Below are positions 44,924 through 54,109 of a DNA stretch of 64,000 nucleotides, in pieces. The notes beneath the pieces were generated by a model. That model did no database searches. It saw nothing but the letters and a program-made list of their open reading frames with translations, and was not told the DNA's origin. The stretch's first letter is position 1. Each line of letters starts with the position of its first letter. The stretch covers positions 62,001 to 126,000 of the forward strand of contig NZ_MNAH01000001.1 in the NCBI RefSeq assembly GCF_001976065.1, in the 5' to 3' direction. A program made the position numbers and the translations under genes. Source of the DNA: Pseudomonas putida (lineage in GTDB: Bacteria; Pseudomonadota; Gammaproteobacteria; Pseudomonadales; Pseudomonadaceae).

Positions 44924-47257
44924 TCAGAAGTGGAAGTTGGTGCTCAGCAGCGCAGTCCGGCCCGCCGCCTGATTGGCGAAGTGCGTGGAGAACGCTTTGT
45001 CGTAGTAGGTGACGTCGGTCAGGTTCTGCACGTTCAGCTGCAGGTCGACGTTCTTGGTCAGCTTGTAGGCGGCCATCGCGTCGTAACGCACATAGTCGTT
45101 GACCATGGTGGTATTGGCCACGCTGCCGAACACGTCGTCGACATAGAACGCACCGCCACCGATGGTCAGCTTCGGCGTGACCTGATAGGTCGTCCACAGG
45201 CTGGCGCTGTTTTTCGGGGTGTTAGGCAGTTCGTTGCCATCGTTGGCTGCGCCCATCGGACCGCCATCAACCTGCTCGCTGTCCATGTAGGCGTAACCGG
45301 CGAAGACTTGCCATTTGTCGGTGAGCTTGCCGGTGGCCGAAAGCTCGACACCCTGGACGCGGGTCTTGCCGGCGTTTTCGTACGTGGTGGTATCGACCTG
45401 GACGCGAGCGTTGTCTTTCTCGGTGCGGAAGATATCCGCGGTCAAGGACAGACGATCGTTCAGCAGATCCCACTTGGTACCGATTTCGTAGTTCTTGGTG
45501 GTTTCCGGCTCCAAATCGCTTTTGAGCAGGTTGCCGTTGCGATCCGGGGTGCCGCCCAGCGGGTTGCCGTCCTGACCTTCGCCAAGCGTGGAGCCCGGAG
45601 GTGTCGCGGAGGTTGCGTAGGACGCATAGATGCTGCCGTTTTCCGCGGGTTTGTAGACCACACCGAGCTGACCGGTGACGAACTCGCTGACGTCATCGCC
45701 CTTGGAGGTCGTGGTGCCGGCGGCGTTGTAGGTCTTGTAGTCGGTGTCGAAATGGTCGTAGCGCAGGCCCATGTTCACCAGCCACTGCTCGGACAACGTC
45801 AGGGTGTCGAACACGTACAGCGCGTAGGTTTTACCCGTGGTGTCGGTACCGGCGTAGTTGCGGCTGATCGAACCGTTCCATGGATCGTTCGGGTTCGGGT
45901 TCGACAGTGAGGTGCAGTTGTAGCCACTTGGCGCGCCGATAGTTGCTGGGCTGCAGTTGGAGCCTGATGGAGTCGCTGGTGTAATCGGAGTCAGAGGCGT
46001 GGTGTCGGTGTTGACGGTGTACGAGGACTTCTTGCTTTCCTCGCGGCTCAACTCGATACCGGTGGCGAAGCTGTTCTTGAAGCCGGCGATGTAGACGTCA
46101 CCGAACAGGTCGGTCTGGTTGGTGGTCGTATCGGTGTTGCTGACACGGGTATTGGCCCGACGCCAGACGGTGCCATTGTTGACGTTGCCCTTGCTGTCGT
46201 CCGGCTGGGTCAGGATGTAGTCCTGCATGCTGCTGCCGTGGCGCAGGGTGTTCTTGACGGTCAGCGCGTCGTTCAGGTCGTGCTCGACGGCGATGGTCGC
46301 CGTGTCGGTACGACCCTTGCGGAAGTCACGATCGGTCAGGCCGTAGAAGTTGCTGCTGTCGCCACCGGCGTAAGGCTTGTCCGGATTGGACTTGGTGCGG
46401 GCAGCCGAGCCACCGGCCGGGATGGTGTAGGGAATACCCGAGTCCGGCGTGTCGTTGCTTTCCAGGTGGTAGTAGTCGAGGTTGACGCGAGTGTCGGTGC
46501 CCAGGCCGAAGGCGAGCGATGGCGCGACACCCCAGCGATCGTAATCGACGCTTTCACGGCCGGCGACATTACTTTCGTGGCTCATCAGGTTCAAACGACC
46601 GGCAGCGGTGTCGGAGAACTGGTAGTTGCCGTCCATGGTGTAGCGCTGGGTCTGGTCCGAACCCCAGGTAAAGCCACCGTCGAACGAGTCGCCCAGGTGC
46701 GCTTTCTTGCTCACCAGGTTGATGCTGCCGCCGGCAGCGCCGCGACCGCCAATGGCCGAGTTGGGGCCCTTGCTGACTTCGATCGATTCAACGGCAAAGA
46801 TTTCGCGGCTTTGCGAACCGGTATCGCGCACGCCGTCCAGATAGGTGTCGCCCTGGGCATCGAAACCGCGGATGAACGGACGGTCGCCCTGGGGGTTGCC
46901 GCCTTCGCCAGCACCGAAGGTGATGCCCGGAACGGTACGCAGCGCGTCCTGCATGTTCAGGGCGCCGGTGTCCTTGAGGACCTGCTGCGGGATGACGGTG
47001 ATCGAGCGCGGAGTGTCCACCAGCGGCGCGGTGTACTTGGGCGAGGAGGCTGTCTCGACGTTGTAGGAAGTCTCGTCCTGGGCTTCGCCGGTGATTGCGG
47101 TAGCGCCCAGGGAAATGGTGTTGCTTGGCGCTTTCTCGTTGGTTTTTTCAGCGGCGAAAACCATGTGGCCCGCAGAGCCGGCAGTGATAGCCACGCCAAT
47201 GGCGGAGGCGAGCAGACGTGGTGAACTGACCGGTAGTTGTGGGTGCTGACGTGACAT
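44924..47257 (-). CDS. piuA: TonB-dependent siderophore receptor (PiuA-like)
   Basis: A 777-residue outer-membrane receptor, likely for catecholate-type siderophores. It has a signal peptide ending near HMVFAAEK, a plug domain (SITVIPQQVLKDTGALNMQDALRTVPGI, shown here as PQQVLKDTGALNMQDALRTV; then FIRGFDAQGDTYLDGVRD), a 22-strand barrel, and the terminal Phe (LLSTNFHF). Neighbours piuC and the PepSY reductase, in P. aeruginosa order, support the PiuA call; that protein also admits siderophore-linked antibiotics. The start at 47257 follows GAGGGGA; the frame extends further upstream without support. Confidence 0.88.
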   Translation of the reverse strand: MSRQHPQLPVSSPRLLASAIGVAITAGSAGHMVFAAEKTNEKAPSNTISLGATAITGEAQDETSYNVETASSPKYTAPLVDTPRSITVIPQQVLKDTGALNMQDALRTVPGITFGAGEGGNPQGDRPFIRGFDAQGDTYLDGVRDTGSQSREIFAVESIEVSKGPNSAIGGRGAAGGSINLVSKKAHLGDSFDGGFTWGSDQTQRYTMDGNYQFSDTAAGRLNLMSHESNVAGRESVDYDRWGVAPSLAFGLGTDTRVNLDYYHLESNDTPDSGIPYTIPAGGSAARTKSNPDKPYAGGDSSNFYGLTDRDFRKGRTDTATIAVEHDLNDALTVKNTLRHGSSMQDYILTQPDDSKGNVNNGTVWRRANTRVSNTDTTTNQTDLFGDVYIAGFKNSFATGIELSREESKKSSYTVNTDTTPLTPITPATPSGSNCSPATIGAPSGYNCTSLSNPNPNDPWNGSISRNYAGTDTTGKTYALYVFDTLTLSEQWLVNMGLRYDHFDTDYKTYNAAGTTTSKGDDVSEFVTGQLGVVYKPAENGSIYASYATSATPPGSTLGEGQDGNPLGGTPDRNGNLLKSDLEPETTKNYEIGTKWDLLNDRLSLTADIFRTEKDNARVQVDTTTYENAGKTRVQGVELSATGKLTDKWQVFAGYAYMDSEQVDGGPMGAANDGNELPNTPKNSASLWTTYQVTPKLTIGGGAFYVDDVFGSVANTTMVNDYVRYDAMAAYKLTKNVDLQLNVQNLTDVTYYDKAFSTHFANQAAGRTALLSTNFHF

Positions 47258-47322
47258 TTTTATTCCCCTCCCCAAGGATTTGAGGCGGCGGAATATAGTG
47301 TAAACACGTATTCGTATCAATT

Positions 47323-47341
47323 GCGAAACATTACTATTCGC
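47323..47341 (-). promoter_or_regulatory. Weak Fur-box candidate for piuA
   Basis: On the minus strand GCGAATAGTAATGTTTCGC has 5-base inverted ends and matches 11 of 19 positions of GATAATGATAATCATTATC. The match is weak; it is listed because of its position upstream of an iron-uptake gene. Confidence 0.3.
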
Positions 47342-47412
47342 ACTGAATTTACATTCTTTACAATTTAACCTTACGGTTTTTGCTGTTTCATTCGTCTGTC
47401 GGGTTTTACACA

Positions 47413-47431
47413 GGCAATAAGAATCAATATC
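47413..47431. promoter_or_regulatory. Fur-box candidate for piuC
   Basis: On the minus strand GATATTGATTCTTATTGCC matches 13 of 19 Fur consensus positions. It lies about 35 bases before the piuC ATG, so bound Fur would block piuC initiation under iron sufficiency. Confidence 0.55.
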
Positions 47432-47465
47432 ATTGGCACCCCTTTGCTTTCAGGTGCTTGCCCCC

Positions 47466-48146
47466 ATGCTGCTGCACATTCCCGGCTTGTTCGAAAAAGA
47501 AGAAGTGCAGCGCATTCGCGAGGCTCTGCAACAGGCCGATTGGGCCGATGGCAAGATCACCGCCGGCTATCAATCGGCCAAGGCCAAGCACAACCTGCAG
47601 TTACCGGAAGGTCATCCGCTGGCCAAGGAGATCGGCGCGGCCATGTTGGAGCGGCTGTGGAAAAACCCGCAGTTCATGTCGGCGGCGTTACCGCACAAGG
47701 TGTTTCCTCCGTTACTGAACTGTTACACAGCCGGCGGCAGTTTCGACTTTCACATCGACAACGCCGTGCGCCAGCCCAAGGGCAGTATCGAACGGGTGCG
47801 CACCGACCTCTCGGCCACGCTGTTCTTCAGCGAGCCCGAGGACTACGACGGCGGCGAACTGGAAATCCAGGACACCTATGGCACCCAGCGCGTGAAGCTG
47901 CCAGCTGGGGACATGGTGCTGTACCCCGGCACCAGCCTGCACAAGGTCAACGCCGTCACCCGTGGCACACGCTACGCTTCGTTTTTCTGGACCCAGAGCC
48001 TGGTGCGCGAAGACAGCCAGCGTGCCCTGTTGTTCGAGATGGACGGGGCGATCCGGCAGTTGACCGAAGATGTGCCTGATCACCCTTCGCTGATTCGCCT
48101 GACCGGCACCTATCACAACCTGTTGCGGCGCTGGGTCGAGGTATGA
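47466..48146 (+). CDS. piuC: Fe(II)/2-oxoglutarate dioxygenase PiuC
   Basis: A 226-residue dioxygenase of the PKHD/YbiX type found beside TonB siderophore receptors; the substrate, perhaps the siderophore, is unknown. The iron ligands are visible as HIDNAV (HxD) and a distal His in [16 protein letters not shown] with the 2-oxoglutarate Arg. The start ATG 47466 (MLLHIPGLF) gives the family length; the frame extends 11 codons upstream without support. Its stop overlaps the next gene as ATGA. Confidence 0.93.
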   Translation: MLLHIPGLFEKEEVQRIREALQQADWADGKITAGYQSAKAKHNLQLPEGHPLAKEIGAAMLERLWKNPQFMSAALPHKVFPPLLNCYTAGGSFDFHIDNAVRQPKGSIERVRTDLSATLFFSEPEDYDGGELEIQDTYGTQRVKLPAGDMVLYPGTSLHKVNAVTRGTRYASFFWTQSLVREDSQRALLFEMDGAIRQLTEDVPDHPSLIRLTGTYHNLLRRWVEV

Positions 48147-48907
48147 GTTTTCAATTGCGCCGTGAGGAAATCCTCGACGGCGATACGCTCAAGTCCATGC
48201 TCGAAGAAAGCCCGGCCCGTGCGGCCCAAGCCATTTTGATGGCCGCCGGCGAAGATGTCCTCGATGCCCAGGCGTTGCTTGGGCAGATTCTGCTGGACGG
48301 GCAGGGCATCGCCCAGGATCAGCCGCTGGCCGTGCGCTGGTTTGACATCGCCGCGCGGCGCGGGCATTTGATGGCGCGCAACATGCTCGGCCGCTGTCAT
48401 GAGCATGGTTGGGGCTGCGAGGCCGATGCCGCGAAAGCCGCCAGGCACTATCGCATCGCAGCCGAAGCCGGACTGGATTGGGCGATGTACAACTTCGCCA
48501 ACCTGCTGGCGACCGGGCGTGGGGTGCTTGAGGATCAGCAACAGGCATTGAGGTTTTATCAACAGGCCGCCGAAATGGGCCATGCAAAATCGATGAACCT
48601 GCTGGGGCGCTACCTGGAAGAAGGGCGGATCTGCGCGAAAGACCTGCAAGCCGCGCGCGATTGGTATCGGCGTTCGGCTAAGGGTGGGGACTTTCGCGGG
48701 CAGTTCAGCTTTGCAGCGGTGTTGGCTGATGAAGGCAATGTCGATCAAGCGCTGGTTTGGCTACGCACGGCGCTGATCACCGGGAACCTGAATTTTCTGC
48801 GGGTGGCGAGCGAGGCGCTGATGAGCGCCACCGATCCGCGCATCCAGGTGCTGGCGGACGATTACCGCCGACGCTGCACTGAACTCGAACTCGCCTCGAC
48901 CCTGTAG
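48143..48907 (+). CDS. Sel1-repeat protein
   Basis: A 254-residue soluble protein made mostly of Sel1-like (TPR-type) repeats of about 36 residues, such as [40 protein letters not shown] and [20 protein letters not shown]. Such repeats mediate protein-protein contacts. It is translationally coupled to piuC (ATGA), as in P. aeruginosa, so it probably serves the iron-uptake unit. The stop TAG lies in the first arm of the following REP pair. No signal peptide is visible. Confidence 0.9.
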   Translation: MSFQLRREEILDGDTLKSMLEESPARAAQAILMAAGEDVLDAQALLGQILLDGQGIAQDQPLAVRWFDIAARRGHLMARNMLGRCHEHGWGCEADAAKAARHYRIAAEAGLDWAMYNFANLLATGRGVLEDQQQALRFYQQAAEMGHAKSMNLLGRYLEEGRICAKDLQAARDWYRRSAKGGDFRGQFSFAAVLADEGNVDQALVWLRTALITGNLNFLRVASEALMSATDPRIQVLADDYRRRCTELELASTL

Positions 48908-48990
48908 GAGCCGGCTTGCCGGTAATTCAGGCGCCGCTGTTAACCAGACCCACCGCGTGATCGTTGATCGCCAGCAAGCCGGCTCCTACA
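48902..48990. repeat. Paired inverted REP supplying the Sel1 stop
   Basis: CTGTAGGAGCCGGCTTGCC and the inverted GCAAGCCGGCTCCTACAG flank about 50 bases. The TAG of the first arm ends the Sel1 gene. Confidence 0.8.
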
Positions 48991-49000
48991 GATCACCCAC

Positions 49001-49032
49001 AAAAAAGCCCATGACAGAGCATGGGCATTTTT
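49001..49032 (-). terminator. Terminator after speC (bidirectional)
   Basis: GCCCATG and CATGGGC pair over 7 bp around six bases, with runs of A and T on both sides. It serves speC on the minus strand and possibly piuC-sel1 on the plus strand. Confidence 0.75.
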
Positions 49033-49050
49033 GATTTCTGCGTGCAGTAC

Positions 49051-50214
49051 TTACACGTAGAAAGATTTCAGCGGCGGGAAGCCATTGAACTCGACGGCGC
49101 TGTAGCTGGTGGTGTACGCACCGGTCGACAGCCAGTACAGGCGATCACCGATGGCCAGGTTCAGTGGCAGGCCGTACTTGTAGTTCTCGTACATGATGTC
49201 GGCGCTGTCGCAGGTCGGGCCGGCGATGACGACTTCTTCCATCTCGCCTTTCTTTTCGGTCCAGATCGGGAATTTGATGGCTTCGTCCATGGTTTCGATC
49301 AGGCCGGAGAACTTGCCCACGTCCGTGTACACCCAACGCTCGACGGCGGTGCGGGATTTACGCGCGACCAGCACCACTTCGCTGACCAGGATGCCGGCGT
49401 TGGCGATCAGCGAACGGCCCGGCTCCAGGATGATTTCCGGCAGGTCATCGCCGAAGTCTTCCTTGAGGAAGCGAATGATTTCTTCAGCGTAGGTTTCCAG
49501 GCTGTTGGTGCGGGTAATGTAGTTGGCCGGGAAGCCGCCGCCCATGTTGATCAGCTTGAGGACGATGCCGTCTTCTTCCTTCAGGCGCTCGAAGATCACC
49601 TTGACCTTGGCAATCGCCGCGTCCCAGACGCTGATGTCGCGCTGCTGCGAGCCAACGTGGAAGGAGATGCCGTACGGCACCAGGCCCAGGTCACGGGCGA
49701 GGATCAGCAGGTCCATGGCCATGTCGGTCTGGCAGCCGAATTTGCGCGACAAAGGCCAGTCGGCGGTGGTCGAGCCTTCGGTCAGGATCCGTACGTAGAC
49801 TTTCGAACCCGGTGCGGCCTTGGCAATGTTGCGCAGGTCAGCTTCGGAGTCGGTGGCATACAGGCGCACGCCCTTCTCGTAGAAGTAGCGGATGTCCTTG
49901 GATTTCTTGATGGTGTTGCCGTAGCTGATCTGGTCGGCGCTGACGCCGCGGCTCAGCACTTTGTCCAGCTCGTAGATCGAGGCGATGTCGAAGCTCGAGC
50001 CTTTCTCCTTGAGCAGGTCGATGATTTCCACAGCCGGGTTGGCCTTGACCGCGTAGTAGACCTTGGCGAATTCGAAACCGGCGCGCAGGTCATCGTAGGC
50101 CTGGCTGATCATCGCGGTGTCGATCACCACGAACGGGGTTTCTTGCTTGTCGGCGAACGCCTTCATTTTCTGGAAGGTTTCGCGCGCGAAATAGTCTTCG
50201 ACCTGGATCGACAT
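49051..50214 (-). CDS. speC: Ornithine decarboxylase (type III fold)
   Basis: A 387-residue PLP-dependent decarboxylase that makes putrescine from ornithine. It is of the eukaryotic-like alanine-racemase fold, unrelated to E. coli SpeC. The PLP lysine is K57 in YYAVKANP; HVGSQQRD, the glycine loop NMGGGFP, EPGRSL and the catalytic Cys in GPTCDSAD are present. The sequence is nearly that of P. aeruginosa PA4519. Start 50214 (MSIQVEDYF) follows TAGGAG. Confidence 0.96.
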   Translation of the reverse strand: MSIQVEDYFARETFQKMKAFADKQETPFVVIDTAMISQAYDDLRAGFEFAKVYYAVKANPAVEIIDLLKEKGSSFDIASIYELDKVLSRGVSADQISYGNTIKKSKDIRYFYEKGVRLYATDSEADLRNIAKAAPGSKVYVRILTEGSTTADWPLSRKFGCQTDMAMDLLILARDLGLVPYGISFHVGSQQRDISVWDAAIAKVKVIFERLKEEDGIVLKLINMGGGFPANYITRTNSLETYAEEIIRFLKEDFGDDLPEIILEPGRSLIANAGILVSEVVLVARKSRTAVERWVYTDVGKFSGLIETMDEAIKFPIWTEKKGEMEEVVIAGPTCDSADIMYENYKYGLPLNLAIGDRLYWLSTGAYTTSYSAVEFNGFPPLKSFYV

Positions 50215-50319
50215 GCTGGGAACTCCTACTGGCAAACTGAAATTATCAATGGGTGCAAATGAACGTCCTCCGTATCCCCACTTTGGTTCGCCTACTTCCC
50301 AAGGCATGTCGCCGAAAGC

Positions 50320-50411
50320 AAAAAGGCCATGGGAAGCGCTGCTTTCCCTTGGCCTTGCTGTCTCGTCGTCAGTACTTGAGCCGGATGGATCGTTTCCAGC
50401 ATGGACGTTCG
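50320..50411 (-). ncRNA. Candidate ~90-nt RNA or speC leader
   Basis: On the minus strand a promoter TTGATC-17-TAAAGT (50446-50418) is followed about 90 bases later by a strong intrinsic terminator: AAGGCCAAGGGAA and TTCCCATGGCCTT pair over 13 bp with one mismatch, then TTTTT (50356-50320). No reading frame fits. The terminator is about 105 bases before speC, which has its own possible GATAAT box nearer its start. The product may be a small RNA or an attenuated speC leader. Confidence 0.4.
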
Positions 50412-50540
50412 GCGCGAACTTTAGGGCGTGAGGGGCTTGAGATCAACAAAAAATGTCGCGTTTTTGCACGCATCCGTCGTGCGGTCCCTTACAACTACTG
50501 ATGTAACGGACCTGTGTGACGGTGTGATGTTCCCCTGAAT

Positions 50541-50648
50541 GATCGTTCCCGCACTCCGCGTGGGAATGCATCAAGAGACGCTCCGCGTCTCAAAGGGCGG
50601 GCGCAGAGCGTCCAGGGAGGCGTTCCCACGCGCAGCGTAGGAACGATC
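50541..50648. repeat. Triple-hairpin dispersed repeat
   Basis: GATCGTTCCC (50541-50550) pairs with GGAACGATC at the far end (50640-50648). Inside are TTCCCGCAC/GTGGGAA, GAGACGC/GCGTCTC and GTTCCCACGC/GCGTAGGAAC hairpins. I recognise this CGTTCCCACGC...GCGTGGGAACG type as a common Pseudomonas intergenic repeat. It lies just after the osmoprotectant operon. Confidence 0.65.
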
Positions 50649-50658
50649 AGTGAAGGGA

Positions 50659-51816
50659 TCAGGCCACAGCAGTCTCTGCTGGCGAAACGATACTGGTCTT
50701 GCCCCCACGGGACTTGCCCGAACTCAGATACTCGGCAATCGACTCCTGCGTCACTTCCCCGAGAAACACCCGCTCCGCATCCATCACCGGCAGCCACGAA
50801 CGGTTGAACTCATACATCCGCGACAACAGGATGCGCAGATGCTCGTCATACGCCGCCGTGGCGTTGAATTCGCGCAGGTATTGCCCGCACGTGCCGCTCT
50901 GACGGTGCAGGTCGCGCCGGCGTACATAGCCCAGGGCCTTGTTGTCGGCGCAGGTGACCACCACGTAGCGACGGTCATGCTCGTCCATCAATTCCAGTGC
51001 ATCGGCCACCGGCGTTTCCGGGCTCACCGACGGCGCGTTGTCCGCCGCATCCTCGGCTTTGACCAGCAACAGGCGCTTGAGCGTGCTGTCCTGGCCGACG
51101 AAGTTGCTGACAAAATCATCCGCCGGATGCGCCAGCAGGGTGTCCGGGTGATCGATCTGCAACAGCTTGCCGGCGCGGAAGATCGCGATCTTGTCGCCCA
51201 GCTTGATCGCTTCGTCGATGTCGTGGCTGACCATGATCACGGTCTTGTTCAGCGCCCGTTGCATCTCGAAGAACTCGTTCTGGATCATTTCGCGGTTGAT
51301 CGGGTCGACCGCGCCGAAGGGTTCGTCCATCAGCAACAGCGGTGCATCGGCTGCCAGCGCGCGAATCACGCCGATCCTTTGTTGCTGGCCGCCGGACAGC
51401 TCCCGAGGGTAGCGATGCAGGTATTGCTTGGGTTCGAGCTTGATCATGCTCATCAACTCGCGGGCGCGGTCGTGGCATTTCTGTTTGTCCCAGCCGAGCA
51501 GCTTGGGCACCACCACGATGTTCTCTTCGATGGTCATGTTGGGGAACAGGCCGATCTGCTGGATCACATAACCGATGTTACGGCGCAGGGTCACTTCGTC
51601 GAGGCCTGTGGTGTCTTCGCCATTGATCAGGATCTTGCCCGAGGTCGGCTTGATCAAGCGGTTGATCATCTTCAGCGTGGTGCTTTTGCCGCAACCCGAT
51701 GGCCCGAGGAATACGCAGATTTCGCCTTCATTGACGGTCAGGCTTACCGAGTCCACGGCTTTCACGTCTTTGCCGTTGCTTTGGAAGGTCTTGCTGAGGT
51801 TTTGAAGTTCGATCAT
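50659..51816 (-). CDS. Osmoprotectant ABC transporter, ATPase
   Basis: A 385-residue ABC ATPase with C-terminal CBS domains, like OpuCA/ProV-type proteins for glycine betaine, choline or carnitine. Walker A GPSGCGKST, signature LSGGQQQR and Walker B LLLMDEPFGAVDP are intact. The CBS region (about 250-370) probably senses ionic strength. Start 51816 (MIELQNLSKTF) follows AAGGA; it overlaps the permease stop by 4 bases. It is the last of four genes. Confidence 0.92.
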   Translation of the reverse strand: MIELQNLSKTFQSNGKDVKAVDSVSLTVNEGEICVFLGPSGCGKSTTLKMINRLIKPTSGKILINGEDTTGLDEVTLRRNIGYVIQQIGLFPNMTIEENIVVVPKLLGWDKQKCHDRARELMSMIKLEPKQYLHRYPRELSGGQQQRIGVIRALAADAPLLLMDEPFGAVDPINREMIQNEFFEMQRALNKTVIMVSHDIDEAIKLGDKIAIFRAGKLLQIDHPDTLLAHPADDFVSNFVGQDSTLKRLLLVKAEDAADNAPSVSPETPVADALELMDEHDRRYVVVTCADNKALGYVRRRDLHRQSGTCGQYLREFNATAAYDEHLRILLSRMYEFNRSWLPVMDAERVFLGEVTQESIAEYLSSGKSRGGKTSIVSPAETAVA

Positions 51817-52466
51817 TTGAGCAGTCCTTTTGGAGTCAGCGAGCGTTGCAGCCATTGCAGAAGCAGGTCGGCGAAGATGGCCAGCAAGCTGACCAGCACG
51901 GCGCCGACGATCAGCATCGACATGTCGCTGCGGCTGATGGAAGCGAGGATGAGTACACCGAGGCCACCGGCGCCGATGGTCGCGGCGATGGTCATGACGC
52001 CAATGTTCATGACCACGGCAGTGCGCACGCCGGCGAGGATCACCGGCACGGCGATGGGCAACTCGACCATGCGCAGGCGCTGGCCGAAGGTCATGCCGAT
52101 GCCGCGCGCGGCTTCGCGGATGCCTGGTTCGACGTTGGTCAGGGCCAGGTAGGTGTTACGCATGATCGGCAGCAGCGAATACAGGAACACGGCGGTGATG
52201 GCTGGCATCGGGCCCAGGCCCTGGCCGAACTTGGAGTAGAACGGCAGCAGCAGGCCGAACAGCGCAATCGACGGCACGGTCAATAGCACCGTGGCACTGG
52301 CCTGCAGCGGGCCGGCGAGCGTCGGGAAGCGCGTCATCAGCACGCCCAGCGGCACGCCGACCACGATCGCCAGGGTCACGGCGATGCCCACCAGGGTGAT
52401 GTGTTGCCCGGTCAGGTGCAGGACCTGTGCCCAGTCGAGGTGGGAAAAGGCGTTGAGAAATTCCAT
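51813..52466 (-). CDS. Osmoprotectant ABC transporter, permease 1
   Basis: A 217-residue inner-membrane permease with about five or six segments and a BPD-transporter EAA loop (EAARGIGMTFGQRLRMVELP). It pairs with the second permease of the operon to form the channel. It lies 12 bases after the binding-protein gene and overlaps the ATPase gene. Confidence 0.92.
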   Translation of the reverse strand: MEFLNAFSHLDWAQVLHLTGQHITLVGIAVTLAIVVGVPLGVLMTRFPTLAGPLQASATVLLTVPSIALFGLLLPFYSKFGQGLGPMPAITAVFLYSLLPIMRNTYLALTNVEPGIREAARGIGMTFGQRLRMVELPIAVPVILAGVRTAVVMNIGVMTIAATIGAGGLGVLILASISRSDMSMLIVGAVLVSLLAIFADLLLQWLQRSLTPKGLLK

Positions 52467-52478
52467 GGCTTTTCCTCC

Positions 52479-53372
52479 TTATTTGATTGGATGCTGGCGC
52501 AGGAAATCTGCGGCAACGGCCGAAGGGCTCTGGTGATCGACATCGACCCGCGCGTTGAGCTCGCGCATGGTGTTGTCGTCGAACAGTTCAGCCAGGGGCT
52601 TGAGTTGTTCGGCCAGTTGCGGATGCTCATTGAGGTAAGCCTGGCGAACCACGGGCGCTGCGGTGTAGTCGGGGAAGTAATGCTTGTCGTCTTCCAGGAG
52701 CTTGAGCTTGAAGGCGTTCAAGCGACCGTCGGTGGTGTAGACCAGGCCGGCAAACACCTGGCCGTTGCGCAGGGCGGTGTAGACCAGACCGGCGTCCATC
52801 TGGCGGATGTTTTTGCGGGTCAGGTTCATGTCGTAGAGCTTGACCATGCCATCCAGACCGTCCGAACGGTTGGCGAATTCGGTATCCAGCGCCACCAGAT
52901 TGTTGGTCTCGGCTTCTTTGCGCAGCACTGTGTTCAGTTCACTGATGGTGTTGATCTGCGGGTACTCATCCGCGACGTTTTTCGGCAGGGCGAGAGCGTA
53001 GGTGTTGCTGAATTTCGACGGAGTGAGCCAGACGAGTCCTTTTTTGCCGTCGAGTTCTTTGACTCGGGCGTAGGACTGTTCGCTGTCGAGTTTTTCGTCG
53101 ACATGGTTGTAGGCCACCAACGACACGCCGGTGTATTCCCAGAGCATGTCCAACTGACCGCTTTCCTGGGCACTGCGGGCAAGGTTGCTGCCCAGGCCTG
53201 CGGTCACTTGGGTTTCATAACCTTTGGATCGCAGGTACTGGGAGGTGATTTCCGCCAGCAGTGTCTGTTCGGTGAACACCCGGGCGCCGATGCGGATCAG
53301 CGGTTTTTCCGCGGCTTGGGCAAATCCTGCGAACAGCAGGACGCAGCCTAGTAAAAAGCTTGATGTCTTCAT
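52479..53372 (-). CDS. Osmoprotectant ABC transporter, binding protein
   Basis: A 297-residue periplasmic binding protein of the OpuAC/OsmF type. The signal peptide MKTSSFLLGCVLLFAGFAQA is followed by AEKPLIRIGARVF. The WEYTGVSLV segment and aromatic residues fit a quaternary-ammonium pocket. Whether the ligand is betaine, choline or another is not decided by the sequence. Start 53372 follows AAGGAA; the long open frame upstream is a shadow of the permease gene. Confidence 0.92.
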   Translation of the reverse strand: MKTSSFLLGCVLLFAGFAQAAEKPLIRIGARVFTEQTLLAEITSQYLRSKGYETQVTAGLGSNLARSAQESGQLDMLWEYTGVSLVAYNHVDEKLDSEQSYARVKELDGKKGLVWLTPSKFSNTYALALPKNVADEYPQINTISELNTVLRKEAETNNLVALDTEFANRSDGLDGMVKLYDMNLTRKNIRQMDAGLVYTALRNGQVFAGLVYTTDGRLNAFKLKLLEDDKHYFPDYTAAPVVRQAYLNEHPQLAEQLKPLAELFDDNTMRELNARVDVDHQSPSAVAADFLRQHPIK

Positions 53373-53392
53373 GATGATTCCTTTGCCGAGGC

Positions 53393-54109
53393 TTAAGACG
53401 GGCGCAGACCGCGTTCGAGCCAGAGACGGCTGGCGAGCGTCACCAGGCCATCGAGCAGCAACGCCAGCAGGGCGGTGCAAGCCGCGCCCAGCAGCAGTTG
53501 CGGCTGGTTGTTCAGGGCGATGCCGGGGAAGATCAGGCTGCCCAGACTGTTGGCGCCGATCAGGAACGACAAGGGCGCGGTACCGACGTTGATCGCCAGG
53601 GCCACGCGAACGCCGCCGATGATGATCGGCACGGCGTTTGGCAGTTCGACCCGCCACAGCACCTGAGACGGCGTCATGCCGATGCCGACGGCTGCTTCCT
53701 TGAGCGAACCCTGGACGTTTTTCAGGCCTTCGTAGGTGTTGCGCACGATCGGCAGCAACGAAGCGAGGAACAGGGCGAAGATCGCGGGGCCACTGCCGAT
53801 GCCGAGGATGCCCAGGGCGATGGCCAGTACGGCGAGAGGCGGCACGGTGTTACCGATGTTGAAGAGCTGCATGAAGCGCTCAGCGCGGCCCACCATGCTC
53901 GGGCGGCTGAGGAAGATGCCGGCGGGGATGCCCACAACGAGGGCGGCCAGCATGGACGCGAGGACGAGAATCAGATGAGCTTGCAGGTAAAACAACAAAT
54001 CGTCGCGGTAGTGTTCGATCGTGTTGATGCCGATCCAGTGGACCAGCAGGGCCAGGAGGGCGATTACCAGCGCGCCTCCTATCAGCCCTTTGCCATAGCG
54101 AATAGCCAC
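53393..54109 (-). CDS. Osmoprotectant ABC transporter, permease 2
   Basis: A 238-residue permease with about six membrane segments and the EAA loop EAAVGIGMTPSQVLWRVELP. It is the first gene of the operon (permease-binding protein-permease-ATPase), the same order as P. aeruginosa PA3888-PA3891. It diverges from prfC across a structured 328-base spacer. Confidence 0.92.
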   Translation of the reverse strand: MAIRYGKGLIGGALVIALLALLVHWIGINTIEHYRDDLLFYLQAHLILVLASMLAALVVGIPAGIFLSRPSMVGRAERFMQLFNIGNTVPPLAVLAIALGILGIGSGPAIFALFLASLLPIVRNTYEGLKNVQGSLKEAAVGIGMTPSQVLWRVELPNAVPIIIGGVRVALAINVGTAPLSFLIGANSLGSLIFPGIALNNQPQLLLGAACTALLALLLDGLVTLASRLWLERGLRPS

